Of a stretch of 64,000 bases of DNA, positions 33,401-46,800 are shown one piece after another; the stretch's first letter is position 1; each line of letters begins with the position of its first letter. A program made the translations under genes and the position numbers. Source of the DNA: Brienomyrus brachyistius (taxonomy: Eukaryota; Chordata; Actinopteri; Osteoglossiformes; Mormyridae). The DNA lies in assembly GCF_023856365.1 (NCBI RefSeq), contig NC_064538.1, positions 5,163,832-5,227,831 on the forward strand, given 5' to 3'. The notes under the pieces were generated by a model, which did no database searches, was not told the origin of the DNA, and saw nothing but the letters and a program-made list of their open reading frames with translations.

Positions 33401-36400
33401 CCTATAGTTCCTTTGCTTTTCCATGCACCTCATTTAGAATCTTTTAACTGTTCTGTTAACTCATTATTGCTTTCTATGTGTTTTGAGTTTTTACATTCTC
33501 AAGTTCTCGTTTGTTTGTTTGTTTGATTGTTTAATGATTATTAACCGTTTTACATGGCCTAGCTTTCGCTGTAAATACAGCACTAGCTGCCTGCATGGTG
33601 TGTGAACTCAGTAAACTAACCAACTGTCCGATGCCCTCTGCTAGTGGCTGACACTCATGCACTCGTCTGCACTGCAGCCTGTTCTGGGGAGGTGGGGGGG
33701 GGCTGTTTTTGCTTCTGAGCTGAGCTGGAAAGCATTTCACACCTCAGAAGTATCAATGCTTCTGCTTATTTCTGCTGGTCAGTGTTTTAAATGCTTTGAA
33801 AAGTACGAGTGCTTAGGGCTCAACTTTTGCAGAGCCGCCGGCTGCCAGCTTGAGCCCTGCCATGCATAAAAGTTACTCAGTTGTGCATTTTAAGTTGGAA
33901 TTTTTATTTTTGATTTCCGTTTATTGATTTTTATTTAAGCACACAGTTTTAGGAAGTAACAAAAACTGACTAAGAGGAGTTAACCCTATAAGGTCCTATA
34001 AGATTGTGTAAAAATCTTGCATGCTTCTTAAACTGGAAGGTGTGATATTTCAGTCTGTCCTGACAAAGGAGGCTATTTCTGTCTCCGGCTGTGGTTCAGC
34101 ACCGATGCCTCAGACAAAGGGGCCTTTGGTAGTGGCTGGACTGTGCCGATAACATTCACTCACAAAAACACGACTCTTCACTTCACCCCTCCCAAAAAAA
34201 AAACCCCTTGCACCGTACAAATTCAAACCTCCGACTTTTATGTGACCCAAGCCCCCAAACATCCGACCACTTCTGCTCATGTGAGCAGCGGGGGTGGGTT
34301 TGCCTCGTTAAATCCCAAATGCTTCCGTCTTGTTCTGTTTGGACGCTGCTCGCGTCGATGCATTTTTGCAGTTTGGTGGCTTAGTATAAAATTTATAATC
34401 CCAACATGCTTCTCTTTTCGATCGTGCGAGATGTTTTACCCCACATAGACGAAAGCTGTCGGAGGTGGGAATCGCCTTGAAGCCTGTGATCCTTTTTATC
34501 GATGGCAAGAGCCACGGAACTTTGTAACGACTGACCCAAACTGAGAATTCGGCCTGGCAGGGTCATAGGATTGGGGGCAGCTCGAGTCCCCACAAAGCCC
34601 TCTGATGGAGAGCTAACCCCCCTCAGTAGCGTAGCGTGTAAAGCCTCTAGTGAGATGGCTTCTGGTCAGCGCTCTACCAGTCTTGGTGTCACGCAAGCGC
34701 TGGCCACAGAAGCTTTAATATCAGTGTTGTCCAGGCCACCCGATTTCTTGCATTGGTGGCCTCTTGGCTTTCATAACGCTGGCGAGCCCCTGCTTACAGA
34801 TTCACCTCAGAGTGAAATTTCCCTGTTTGCCCATCAGAATCTCGCAACCCCTGTGTCTCATCAGCTGTGTCCTCGGTCATAAGCTATTGAGGGAATGGGC
34901 TGCAAACGTATCCTTCCGTCTACGCCTTTATTTTTATTTTTTTTTTGCCTGCGCTTTCTAAGGAAGCTGAACAGAAGTTCACAAGGCATGAATTAGCCTG
35001 TCTCATGTCTATTATTGATCACTGACGTGAAAGGGGGTGGCGTGTTTCACCTCGGACAGTTTGTCCACCACCCCGCCAAACAGCTCTACTAGATGGGTAG
35101 ATGGGTGCATGCAGGTGGTCAAGCAACCGGATGCAGTTTAACTCTGCAAAGCTTATTGTTATTTACAGCAGTGTTTGGGCTTATTGATGCAGCGTAGCTA
35201 GCTAAACATTTGATCTGGGATGTACTATCCATTCGCTTGGCATATTCTTGTACTTGTTCAGACTGACGTTTGTATCGTCTTTCATGCCGTTCTTTCAGTG
35301 CTGCCGTCTGCAAAACCAAAGGTCTCTTCTTTCTCTGTGTGAAGTTAATTGGCATTTTCCTCCACAGCAGTTCAGCCCCTCTGGTAGTAAAGCTCGGCTT
35401 TAAAGGGCATGAGGAAGACCCTTAAAGTCAAGAGGCTCCTCGGTCGCAGCCAAAGCAATCAATCAGCAGTTTCCTCTTCCTGCCGAAATGGCGCTTGGAG
35501 TTGCGCTAATCGCATTACGCGGCGATGCGTTTTCGCGGAGACGGACGGCAGAATGTCAGACCAGCAGGCTGCCCCACCCATCCCCCGACCCCAGGCCAAT
35601 GGAGGGAAACAAAAGAGAGGACCCTTCTAGAACATATGGTGGATCTGCGTCCCTGCACCTTGGTGCCCGGTCATCCTCGGTCCACTGGCCCTCAGCAGAC
35701 GCGGCCTGTCGTGGGCATCTGATCGCTTGGCCGGGCGGGCTTGCAGGGGGCACACGGGGACATGAACAGGGACACGAATGCCCACTCTGGGGGTGGGCCA
35801 AGCCATGTGTGACACAAGGGCTGTGTCTGCCTCCCTGTGTTTGGGGGTGGGGGGGGGCACGCAGGGACATGAATGGGGACACGAATGCCCTCTCTGGGGG
35901 TGGGCTAGGCCATGTGTGACACAAGGGCTGTGCCCGCCTGCCCCTGTCTTGGTGACAGTCTGTCACCTACAGACATGTGCTTGCTGTAAGTGCAGTCAAG
36001 GAAAAATTTGAAGGTTGTTTATCTGGGTAGTAAAAGTGTATTTGCTCAGAAAATAGGTGAAATATATTTAAACACCCCAGCATTCCATGTATTTGTTATT
36101 TCACCACAAATGAAGTAATTAACTGAATTAGTTAAATAAGTAAAAAAAAAAGAAAAAGGAACACATGCTGGTGTTTTGGACTGTTGCTGGTGTGATTTTA
36201 GGAGAGCTGTTGAACTGGCTATGCTGAAACACTTTTGACAGACACAGTTTTACAAACGTGAAGATCATTTAAACATTGTTTTCTTTGATTGCCTAAGCCT
36301 TTTGCACTGTGCTGCATGTATTTTAAACTTTACAGATGCATGTCGAATCACTGGGCCCAGGAATCACCTCCCGCATGCGATTTGTTCTAGACATCTTGAG

Positions 36401-39400
36401 ATTTTTCATGTTTGTCCTGCTTTATGTCACCTGGTTCGGAGTCAGATGGCACCAACTCAGTTTTCACTTCTGATTGTCAAGATTTAATGTAGGATCTGCG
36501 CTATTTTTTTTGTGCTTTCTTTTAAAGTCTGGGTTCCATTGCGGGGTGTCTTATTTTCAGAAAAGAAAAGTACATCTTGAGATTTTTACAGAAGCATTTG
36601 TGCTCTTTCGTCTTTTTGTGCCTTAAGCAAATCCTAAAACCGGAACATCTACTGATTTGAGAGGAGCTTTTCGGAAGCCTCCGTCTTGTAAAGGGAACCT
36701 GGCAGGTTTTGTTTGACCTCAGTGCTGTGTTAACTATTTCACTTCCTTTTTTGTGATGGCTTTCGGCTAAAAACCAAACCGAAGCCAACTGAGTTCAGGC
36801 AGCTTCTAGAGTTTGTTGAACAGAGCAATTGACAATGGAGTGTTTTGTGTTTTTACTTTTTTTTATTTTATGTTTGTATTACTTGTTTTCATTTAAAATG
36901 TGCTCCTTGTTTTATAATTTATTTTGGAGTTACATGCCTAGTTCCCTTTGCTTCATATAGTGGGCTTCAGACTTCCTGTGACTCAGTGCTGGGGAAGTGG
37001 TTATGGAAGATGAGTGAATGGATGGAAATCTACTGCTGAATTTCTGCTTGTTGTCATTGGAAGGTCGTCTTCTTGAATTGGAAATGCAGAATGGGCCAGA
37101 TGAAAGCGAAGGACAAAAGAGGCATTTGGGCCATATGGTTCGGCGGACTTGCTGTCCAATAAAGGCAGTAGGGTGCAACCCCTGATTTCTCCTTGTGCCA
37201 ACATGTGACCTTGCGCGCCGTGGTCTCCTTAAAAGTGATGGCAAGGCGAGCCGATGACCTCCTCTTTAACTCTTTTACATGTAGGTTGCTTGGATTGTGG
37301 TACTGCCTTCTGAATTACTGCCCCCGAGACTAGAAGGTCGTACTGTTTTCACACATATTTTATCAATAACATCTCCAACTCCCTTCTGCTGCCAACTGGT
37401 GTGTGTGTGTCTATAGCCACAGTTAAATTCTACTTTTCTCAGAAAATATTATAATCAGTCTATGTTTTTAACCTTCCCATGAAGCTAACACATGCAGTAC
37501 CTTCAGAGCATGCTGGTTCCCAGAATGAAGCCTGCTTTAGTTTAAAAACTGGACTGACCTCACCGGAAGCCGCGCGGTGGTATAGCTGTATGTCAGACCC
37601 TGCAGCTACTGGGAACCGGACATGCAGAGCGTCTTGCGGTGGATCATTTCGTCTTTAAGTAAGAGGGGAAGTTCATTTCCTCAAGTGACCTAAAATTTTT
37701 GATTCACCCTGGACACGTGCAAAAATGTAAAAATAAGAACTGATTGTGGAACAAATCAGAGGGATTAGACATGATTATTGTAAAGTCACAGTGGCAGTAT
37801 TCATGTCGCTCCGTTTATCACGTGCACCTGTTTGTTGCTCATCCGCACTTTGGGCCGCCTTAGTGAGCTGTGTGAAATGAGTACTGGATGGAGATATGCA
37901 GCCAGGGGTTGTTGTCGGGTTAGCATGGGGACAGAATCGTATCGCTGTGGGGGAGTATCTGGTACCTTCAGGCTGGCTTGCTGCTAATGAACTTGGAGTG
38001 GATTCCACATTGCCAGTTGGACCAGTAACTGATTGGCGATAATGGCCCTGCATGTGAGACTGCAAAATATGTTTCGAGCAAACAAACATAGTTTGTGAAT
38101 ATTATATATGCTAATTAATAATTATTTGTTTTATTATATGTATATTATGGAGATGCTTTCCGAATGGTTTTTAGGTGAAATGTAATATATTTGCACAACC
38201 TGTCCCTGTACGAACAAACATTTATCTTACGAAATGTTTAGATTGAAGTGGGGAAAAAACAACATAATCTACGTTTTCGAATACCACGTCTGTAGTAAAA
38301 ATTGCGTTTTGATGAAAATGTCCATCAGAATCCGCTATGGTGTTGACCTTTGGTCAGATCGTGTTTTATGTTTTATTAAAATAAACTCAAAACAAATGTA
38401 ACTTTCTCATGTTTAAGTCATAATCTGTGGTTTGTGGAAAACCAGTGAGGACAGCATCAGACTTAAGAAACCCTACTGCATCAGCATCGTCATCATCAGT
38501 GACCGGACCAGCACTGTGCCTGTCACTCTTTCCCAATTCCTTTGTGTAGCAACTGCTGCCATGGCAACCCTGTTTTGAAACGTAGAAAAACCCCCAAATC
38601 GAGTCTCCATATCTCAGTTGACGTATAAGAGTGACAGTGTCACAAATATCTGAATGTGGAACAATGTCCGTGGCTTTTTTCCTCTGCATTCTCGCTCGCT
38701 CTGCAGTTTGTACTTTTAAATTAGTGCTGAATGAGAACAGTTTCTCAAACTGGCATCTGTAGTTAGGCCCGTAGAACTTACCCATGTGCCTTTGTTTTGC
38801 TTTAAAATTCATTCTTTCTTCGTAGCCATTTATTTTTGATTTGGTTAATATTTCTATGCACCTTGCATACAGTGTTTTGTGGTTTTCGGAAGACTGCAGA
38901 TTCCTGCTAAGATTCAGTTCCGTTTTCCGCCTTGCCTTGACGCACTCAGTTCATACAGGCTTTACTAATAAGCCGCAGTGTCGGCCCTCTTGCCGTCGGC
39001 CTGGAGTTCGCACGTTAATCCACAAACGGGGCGTGAGGGGTCCACCTTCTTGGGGACCTCCAAGCAGGGTGTCTCGAAAACAAATCGAGCCGTCTGTCAG
39101 AGAGGGCAGCCATTACTGCTGCCCACTGCTTTGCTAGGTCTGGTGTGTCATAGAAGGAACTTCCAAACCCATAGGAGATCAGGGAGGAAGGAGCTTCTCA
39201 AGTGACAGCAGGAGATGCTGTTCAAGGACTGAGGGGGAGAGGTGGTCTGTGTTCTTAACTGTTCCATGATTTGGCTTGTTGGTTTTTAATGAAAGGCAAG
39301 GAATGGAGGCAGTGTGGTGGGGAGGAGGGGGGGGGGGCTTTGACTAGCCAGTGGCTGTCCTGTCATTGTGGTCACACTGTCTGCTCTGGCACTACTGCTG

Positions 39401-40581
39401 CATCAAACCTGAACCCAGCCCGTCTGCCCTGTAAGCAGTTTGAGGTTTATATGAATGATGTGAATAATATGACATTATTTTTGGGAGAATGTCACATAAA
39501 TGGAGTTTATATATGGAGGGACAAAACACAAAAGAAAGATTTAATGGGTTCAGCTTAATTAGGTTTGTCAAATTTATACCATTTTGAAGTTTATGCATTC
39601 AGAATATGACACTTGTGGCCATAATACCTTTTTTTGGTTTTCTTCAATGTGGCAGCAAACTTTTACTCTTTAGTTTAGAATTTTTTTTTTCCATGGGATT
39701 TCCATGGGATCTATTTAGCTTCAATTTAACAGTGAGAAATGAGCGATGCATCCCGCTCGTTAGATTATCTTTTTCTTGATGCAAAATGTTTTTTTCCCAC
39801 ATAAATACTGAGAGCAGAAACCTAAGCTGTTTTTTGTGAGTGATGGGGAGTAGCTGAGTGGCTCTGTTTCATGCCGGGCTTCCAAGGGGCTCCCCTCAGC
39901 TTTGTTTCAGCTAATCCAAGCTGCAGGCCATTCAGTGGAGATTTTGCCTCCCTCTTTGCGGCCTCTGCAGTTCTTTGCCTGCTTTTCAAACACAGTTAGG
40001 ATGATATTTCTCACTTCCTACTTCCAGTGCCTCTTCAGTACATGGGGGTGGTATGTGGCTCAGCAGGTCAGAATACAGTGCACGTGATCAGAAGGTCATC
40101 AGTTCAGTTCCAGCGGTCAGTTCCAGAGTGATGTCGTCACTGGGCCTTGAGTAGGGTCCTTAACCCCCAGTAGCTCCACTGACTGGCTGACCATGCTTTC
40201 TCAAAATGTGAGCCACTTTGGGTAAAAGTATCTGCTAAATAAGTGTAAAATCACAGTAAATGGAACGTTTTTGTATGAATGACTATAAAAACAAGTGGTT
40301 GCCTACCGATGAATCTGAATGCTGTGTAGCTACACTTTGAGGGTCAACTAACCCTATAAAGTGTCACAAATTCCTGTTTTGTCATTTAGAAGGTTTTCGC
40401 CGCATCCCCCCCCCTCCCCATTCCCCACTAGTGACTTTTTTTAGTTCAGTTGTATTGCATGGATATATCAGCAAATATAGACTTTACCCTTAGCCTCACC
40501 GCGGTGCCCCCTCCCCTTGACGCCCCTGCTCATTTCGTTCTTCACTTCACTGACAACATCCAGATGCGGACACCCCCTCCC

Positions 40582-40628
<47 letters not shown>

Positions 40629-43600
40629 ACACACCAACACCACCACCGACAGTAACGCAAAACATCTGCTGCAGAGTTCAAAAGCACCAATTGGAAAATC
40701 AACAATAAACACTAGGAAGTGCCTGGTTGATGCTGCTTGTTAACACCCATAAATGGATGCTTCACATCTGACATGAAGACATGAAGCACCTTGTAGTATT
40801 TCGTGCTTATTCACCTTCCTCGAGCAGTCTTGGCTGCATTTTAACTTTGTACTTTAACTTTCCCTGTATATGTATGTATCACAATTCATCGTAAAAAAAA
40901 AAAACAAAAAAAAAACTCTCAATTCACACCTGTATGCGATCTCATTTTTAAATTGCAACGATTCTTCTGCATTGTATTACATCAGCTGGATCAAAAGAAG
41001 CACTCCCTCTTTTCCCCAGAGAATCTCAAGTATCCCATAACTCTATTCTCTTTAAAGGGCGCTTTTCCACCGCACCAGGTACCTTACTTTTGGTACTTCA
41101 AAAAAGTACCAAAAGTATAGTACTTCAAGGTGTTGGTTTTCCACTGACGTAATATCTGGTACTGGTGCCAATCACAATGTGAGGGGGGTATTATGTACTG
41201 AATTATAAAAATGGCAGTAGTACATTATAGGGCTACACAATGTGTGATAGTAAAATCAACATCGCATGTTGTGCTCATGCAATTCTTACTTCGCCAGTCA
41301 GCTAGATTACGATCTTGCTTTTTCTTACCTTCAATTCGGTACGGGCGTTATAACGCAGGAAGTTTAGGCTTCATCAAGTTTTGCTATTTTATTTATTATT
41401 CCTTTTCAAGATAATCAAGTATATGTTTAAAAATCAGTTTGAAGTTTACCTCCGCTGCTTTTGCATGAGCGCTGCGTGCGTTCTCCGAAACAGTCATAAT
41501 CATGTTCATCCTTGCAATTTAAATCACTCCTAGACGGGTTTGTGAAAAATTTATGTTGACCTCCTTTTTTGTTTTATAAATAACTCGATCATTTTTACAT
41601 CAAAATCACATTGCATTACTTTTCCCAATACCATGCTGTCCTAGATTATTAAACAAAATACTGTCCTTTCATGCTGTCCTGATCTCTGGTTCTTCCGACC
41701 AGATCGCAGTTAAAGCTTGGCTCAATTCAGTTGTCCACGCATACATTATTATTATTGTTATTGTTTATTATTATAATTATTATAATAATAATTGGGCGGC
41801 ATGGTGGTGCAGTGGTTAACACTGTCGCCTCACACCTCTGGGACCCGGGTTCGAGTCTCCGCCTGGGTCACATGTGTGCAGAGTTTGCATGTTCTCCCTG
41901 TGTCGTCGTGGGGTTTCCTCCGGGTACTCCGGTTTCCCCCCACAGTCCAAAAACATGCTGAGGCTAATTGGAGTTGCTGAATTGCCCGTAGGTGTGCATG
42001 TGTGAGTGCATGGTGTGTGAGTGTGCCCTGCGATGGGCTGGCCCCCCATCCTGGGTTGTTCCCTGCCTCGTGCCCCCCGCGACCCAATAGGATAAGCGGT
42101 TTGGAAAATGGATGGATGGATGGATAATAATAATTATTATTATTATCATTTATTTTTTTATTTATTTATTTATTTATTGTTCTCGTTGTTTTCTGAGTTC
42201 TGAGACGGTGGTTATATTGCGTTTCAGAGGCAGGCTGTTTGTAATACCGATCGACAAAGGAAGTATTTCAAGTCCCTCCCCAAAGCACCAAAGTACCCAG
42301 AAGCCCACTGGCACTTTTGGTACTGGGACTATTGCCTGTTTTGGTCACCCTAATTGAATGGCCAGTTGACAGTTTATTTGCTGTCGATTTGCCGGTTCTG
42401 GATCAGTTATATGTTTGGCACAATCATGTTTTGTTGTGTTTCCTTTTGCAGTTTAATTAGCGCAATAAACGACGAAATTTGAGGGGAGGAAAAATCATTA
42501 CAGAAAATTGTGGATCTCATCTCTAAGCAAAAACAAATCGTCCCTATGTCAGTGTCAGCAGCGTGTGGCAATGGGGGGACATTGTGTGGCTCAGTGGGCT
42601 AAGCCTGTGTGCCTGCAATCAGAAGGTCGCTGGTTCAAACCCTTGAGCAAGACCCTTAACCCCCAGCTACCTGGGTGCCGCCACGGGTGGCTGCCCTCCA
42701 CAGACAACTTGCTCTGCAAAAAAGAGCAAGTTGAGGGAGACATGAAGATAATTTCCCCAAGGGGATCAATGAAGTATCAATGATATATTATTATCCTTGT
42801 TTTGTCATATCTGAAGAGGGAATTTCTTAAACTCACCCATATGTCATCTCAAAAACAGCAACAACAAAAATATGGGCTGATTTGAGTTTTGGAAATTTGT
42901 CCTTGATATACACACAAAAAGACTCTTCCGGAACATGATCATTACAATGACAATTCTATTCTCGATAGAGGACTACTACAGTATATACTGCCTCCAATGA
43001 AGCTAAGCTGGATTTATGGCACACGGTTTGCCAACTTGAAGGCCGTCCGTGAAAACGATCTGCAGCGAGCGTTAATGACCTTGGTTAATCCCTTTCAGTC
43101 GTCGGGCTACTTGTGCCGGTGAAACCGGTTGTGATTGTGGCTGCGTGTGGAAAAACGTAATAGATTAGGCTCCTTTTTTATCGCTCTTTTTAAGGATACT
43201 CTTCCTTTTCTTTTGAGCATGAAATGCGAGCGCTGTAACCGAGCCGTCCGTCTCTTTTTCAGGCATTTCTGCAAAGGATCCGGCAGACCCAAGACGAGCA
43301 GCAATGCCTCTCTCCGGAGAACGTCAGGGTGAGCATCTCCCTTCGGGGATTAGCTATGCATCTCCACGACACGCTCAAAAATAAAAAAATAAAAACAGCC
43401 AGTAGCTCGATGTACCGAACACAAAGGTGGAAGAAATAATGGCAGCAGGTGTTAACAAAACACCTGAGCATTCAGCTGGGGCCTTTCTGAGCTTACACTT
43501 GTTTTGGGCGGTGAACTCCCTCAAGCTTCTGCTGCTGTACTCCCAAGCACAAAAGGCACATAACGGCTAATCGTTAATTCCCGAGATCATTGTCCCTCCA

Positions 43601-43826
43601 GTTTAACAGAGTGTAACCCAACCTAAGAGCAGATGGAATGGAAGACTGTCCCCAAGCTTACAACCACGATGTTGATCCCTGGTCACCACCCCCCCACCCC
43701 CCCCACCATGAAACGCAAGCGGAGTCACCAAACTGAAAGATGAGATCTCCCACGTTTGCACCACTGCACTATGGAGAAGTGCTGATTGGAGCACGTTAGC
43801 CACATGGGCTGTGTGCATTTCTTATC

Positions 43827-43860
<34 letters not shown>

Positions 43861-46800
43861 TACTTTCCCAACGATGTCAGTTTCTCGACTCGACAACTTA
43901 TGCAACTTCTCTGTGTGCTTTGGACTTGGCTTCGTGTAGCATTCCCTCCAGATATGTGTAGTTTTGTCCCCACATAGTCACCATTTTTCTTTAATTTATT
44001 TATCACAATCTCTAACCATACTATGAAGCACTGGGCGAGCTGGTAATTCAGGTAGTGGAGCTGAAGTCCACCATTCTCATCTTCCAGTTACCCCTACAGG
44101 CCTTGATGGCTTTTCTGCTATCTTCTTGAGATTCAGTTGAGCAATTCAATGTCTGTCTGTCTTTTTTTTTTTTCTTATAAAGGTTCTTCATCTCTGTCAA
44201 TTTTTCATGTTTGGTTTGCGGCCTCAGCACAGGCTAGCCCTCCGTGTTTTTGTGCAGCCTCGTTGGTTGTTGTGTACATGTGTATGTATTTGTTTTCCTG
44301 CTGGTAGCATCCATATTAATGAGATGTCCGGGTGTTTACTGGCCAGGAACGGGGCTGAAGGGACCACAGTCCCTCTTTGTTCCATGGTACTGTGGCGCTC
44401 TCAACTCTCCAGGAAGCTGAGGAGCTCAGGCTCCCGCAGCGGTGGCACTGTGACAGATCGGCCTGTCCAGTGGGATCGGGGCCGTCTGGCTAATGGGGGT
44501 TTCTCTGTTCCTCCCCATCCTCGCCGTCCATGAAGATCCTCTTCTCCAACATCGAGGCCATCCTGGAGGTCCACAAAGAGGTGCTGGCAGCCTTGGAGTC
44601 CAGCCTGCAGCCGGAGCCCCATCCACAGCACACCCTGGGGCATGTCTTCCTGAAGTTTGTGAGTACAATGGCCTCGCATGGCGGCTCAATGGACGCCCGC
44701 TTCCTGCCAGCTCCCAGCTCTTACCCCTCCCAGCCCGGGTGAGCTTGGCAGGCTTGTCGGCGGATGTGCCTCCATCTACCCACAAACCCACCCCCCCCCC
44801 TTCACCACCCCTCCCTTTGAACTCATCACCCCTAGCTGATCACAAAGGCCTATCTGTATCAGGGCAGAGTGGTTGGGCAGGTCCCCTGTAGTACAATGGG
44901 TGAAGAATGCTGGGATGCCAAGGGTAAAACTGTAAATGTAAAACTTATCTTGCAGATCCCTCAAGGAAATTAAAGTCTGTGTTTCTTGATGGGGGGTGGG
45001 GGTTTAGGGCCGTGTGCGCTACTGTTAGTACTTTCTGCGTTGAGTAATCCTCCAAGCCTTGTCGTCGCGTTGAGTCCCAGGTCCCAAGCATGTGATTTTT
45101 AGACCATTTATGAAAATGCCCCTGGATCCTCCGGGGCGGATTGTTCAACGTTGTTGGCAAATGATCAGTGTTATTGGGTCCTGCCCACTTTCGCTTCCAC
45201 TTGGACCTTGTGAAAAACACTCTGTGCTTTATTGACGAGCAAAGGCTGAAAAGGACCTTTGATGCAGCATGAGGCTCAAGGGACCTGAGGCACCCGATTA
45301 ACCGCTGTATTAGGAAGCCGCTCTACTCTGAGTGCTGAAATCAGGAGTCTGACATGACGTGGCGGGCAGCCCCTGCGCTAATACCGAACATGTCGCCCTC
45401 TTACGGTTGGCCGCCCACTGGAGGAGGCGTGGTGTTCAAAATGAATTGGGAGCACTCCCACTCCTGGGGAGCATCCTTCATCTGCTTTGCCATAACGTTC
45501 TCTATAGGAGTCGCACTGTGCGGAAGGTCGCATGCAGGTCATCGCTTCTAGAAAGGACGGCATTTCTAGATATGTTGACTCTTAAGCTTTGCAGTGCTTT
45601 AGGGCCAACAGTGGACCGCATAACCGGTCCATGGGACCGCTCGAGTTGTGGAGTGTGTCAGGAGACTTTCAGGTGGGACTTGAGTATGTGCAGCTTGCCG
45701 CTGACGCACGCATCCCGTCCCGGTTAATGAGAGCCAGGTCCGATTGATCTCGGACAAGTGTAGTGGTCAGGATCTAACTTGGTACTCAGGCAAAATCCCC
45801 CCCTCTCTACAGACCACCAGGGGACTGTTCCCAACTAGTTAAATTATCTCTCCCCAACACTGTTTTTTGTGATAAATTCTTTAATTGCTTAAAGAAATCT
45901 GGTGGCAATTACATTTATGTGTCCCTCGCAGAACGTGTCATGTGTAAGTCATGATCCTTCGTATGATACCCATACTTGTCTACATTTTTTTTTCCAAATG
46001 ATGTGCAAACAGATTTGGTTCTTTAAGTCAGGCTTGGGTTCCACCATCTTTCTTTTATTTTGGCAGATTGAGTAATTTTAGTATTATGCTTTTTTCAGAT
46101 GCTGCGTGTTCCTGCTAAACGGTTCCATTCGGATAAAACGCCCACCAGTTCTGCAACCGCAGGCCACAACCTCGACCAGGTCCTCACAGGAGGATTTAGG
46201 CATAATCTGACAATGTTTGTTTTACTTCTTAGTCTCCGCAGCTGAGTTTATTCATTGCCCCAGCTGCATTTTCACTGCAGGCTCCATAAGTAAACTTTTT
46301 GTGTGTCGTAATTCGCCTCTTTGATAGTCGTTTTGACTCCCCTCCATGGCAGTGAATCCTCTCCCTGCGTCTCCAATGAAGGAAAAGAAAAATCGCCGAA
46401 GACTCTGGCCAGCTCTTTGAGCTATTCTGGGTACAAGTGTGTAACTCAGAGCTTGGAACCCAGAACTTTCCGTAGATGTATCGGCTGCCCCGGTCACGCA
46501 AATGAAGATTCTGTAGAAACAGAAGTTAAGTCCTGGTGCTGTATCCATTGTAGTAAAGATGATGCCCCCCCCCAGGTGGTAGGATTATTTCATTGGCTGT
46601 TTGAATCACAGTCTGTGTATATTGTTTGGAGTGCATCGATTATCCCTTAATGTTTTCTGCTTTATTTTGTGGCCTTTAGCCTGCCTCTCTCTAAGGTCCT
46701 CATACACATTCACTCTAATGATCTTGTTAATAGGAAAAAAGTGTAGGGCTATTTGACATTAAAAACTTTTTTTTTTAATGTAACCATAATTGCTTGCCAT

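Larger units (their letters stand above)
22637..43262 (+). other. prex1: prex1 intron 1 (20.6 kb)
   Basis: No protein-coding gene was recognised on either strand. Contents: a (TG)n array at 24397-24472, a (TA)19 array at 27433-27470, a G run at 29627-29642, a CpG-dense block at 32180-32530, an AT-rich octamer-containing block at 32640-33090, a 107-bp tandem duplication at 35750-35960, a SINE tail at 36960-37023, SINEs at 40043-40252 and 42573-42795, an (AC)n array at 40585-40641, and a nested repeat block at 41061-42340. Long first introns of P-Rex genes are typical and often hold regulatory elements. Confidence 0.8.

Noticed and set aside
40517..40708. A Thr/His repeat protein frame
   Set aside because: It is the translation of the (AC)n microsatellite.
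41805..41858. A tRNA gene suggested by A- and B-box motifs
   Set aside because: The motifs belong to the head of a repeated SINE, and no cloverleaf with acceptor stem is evident. The same applies to 2563-2618.
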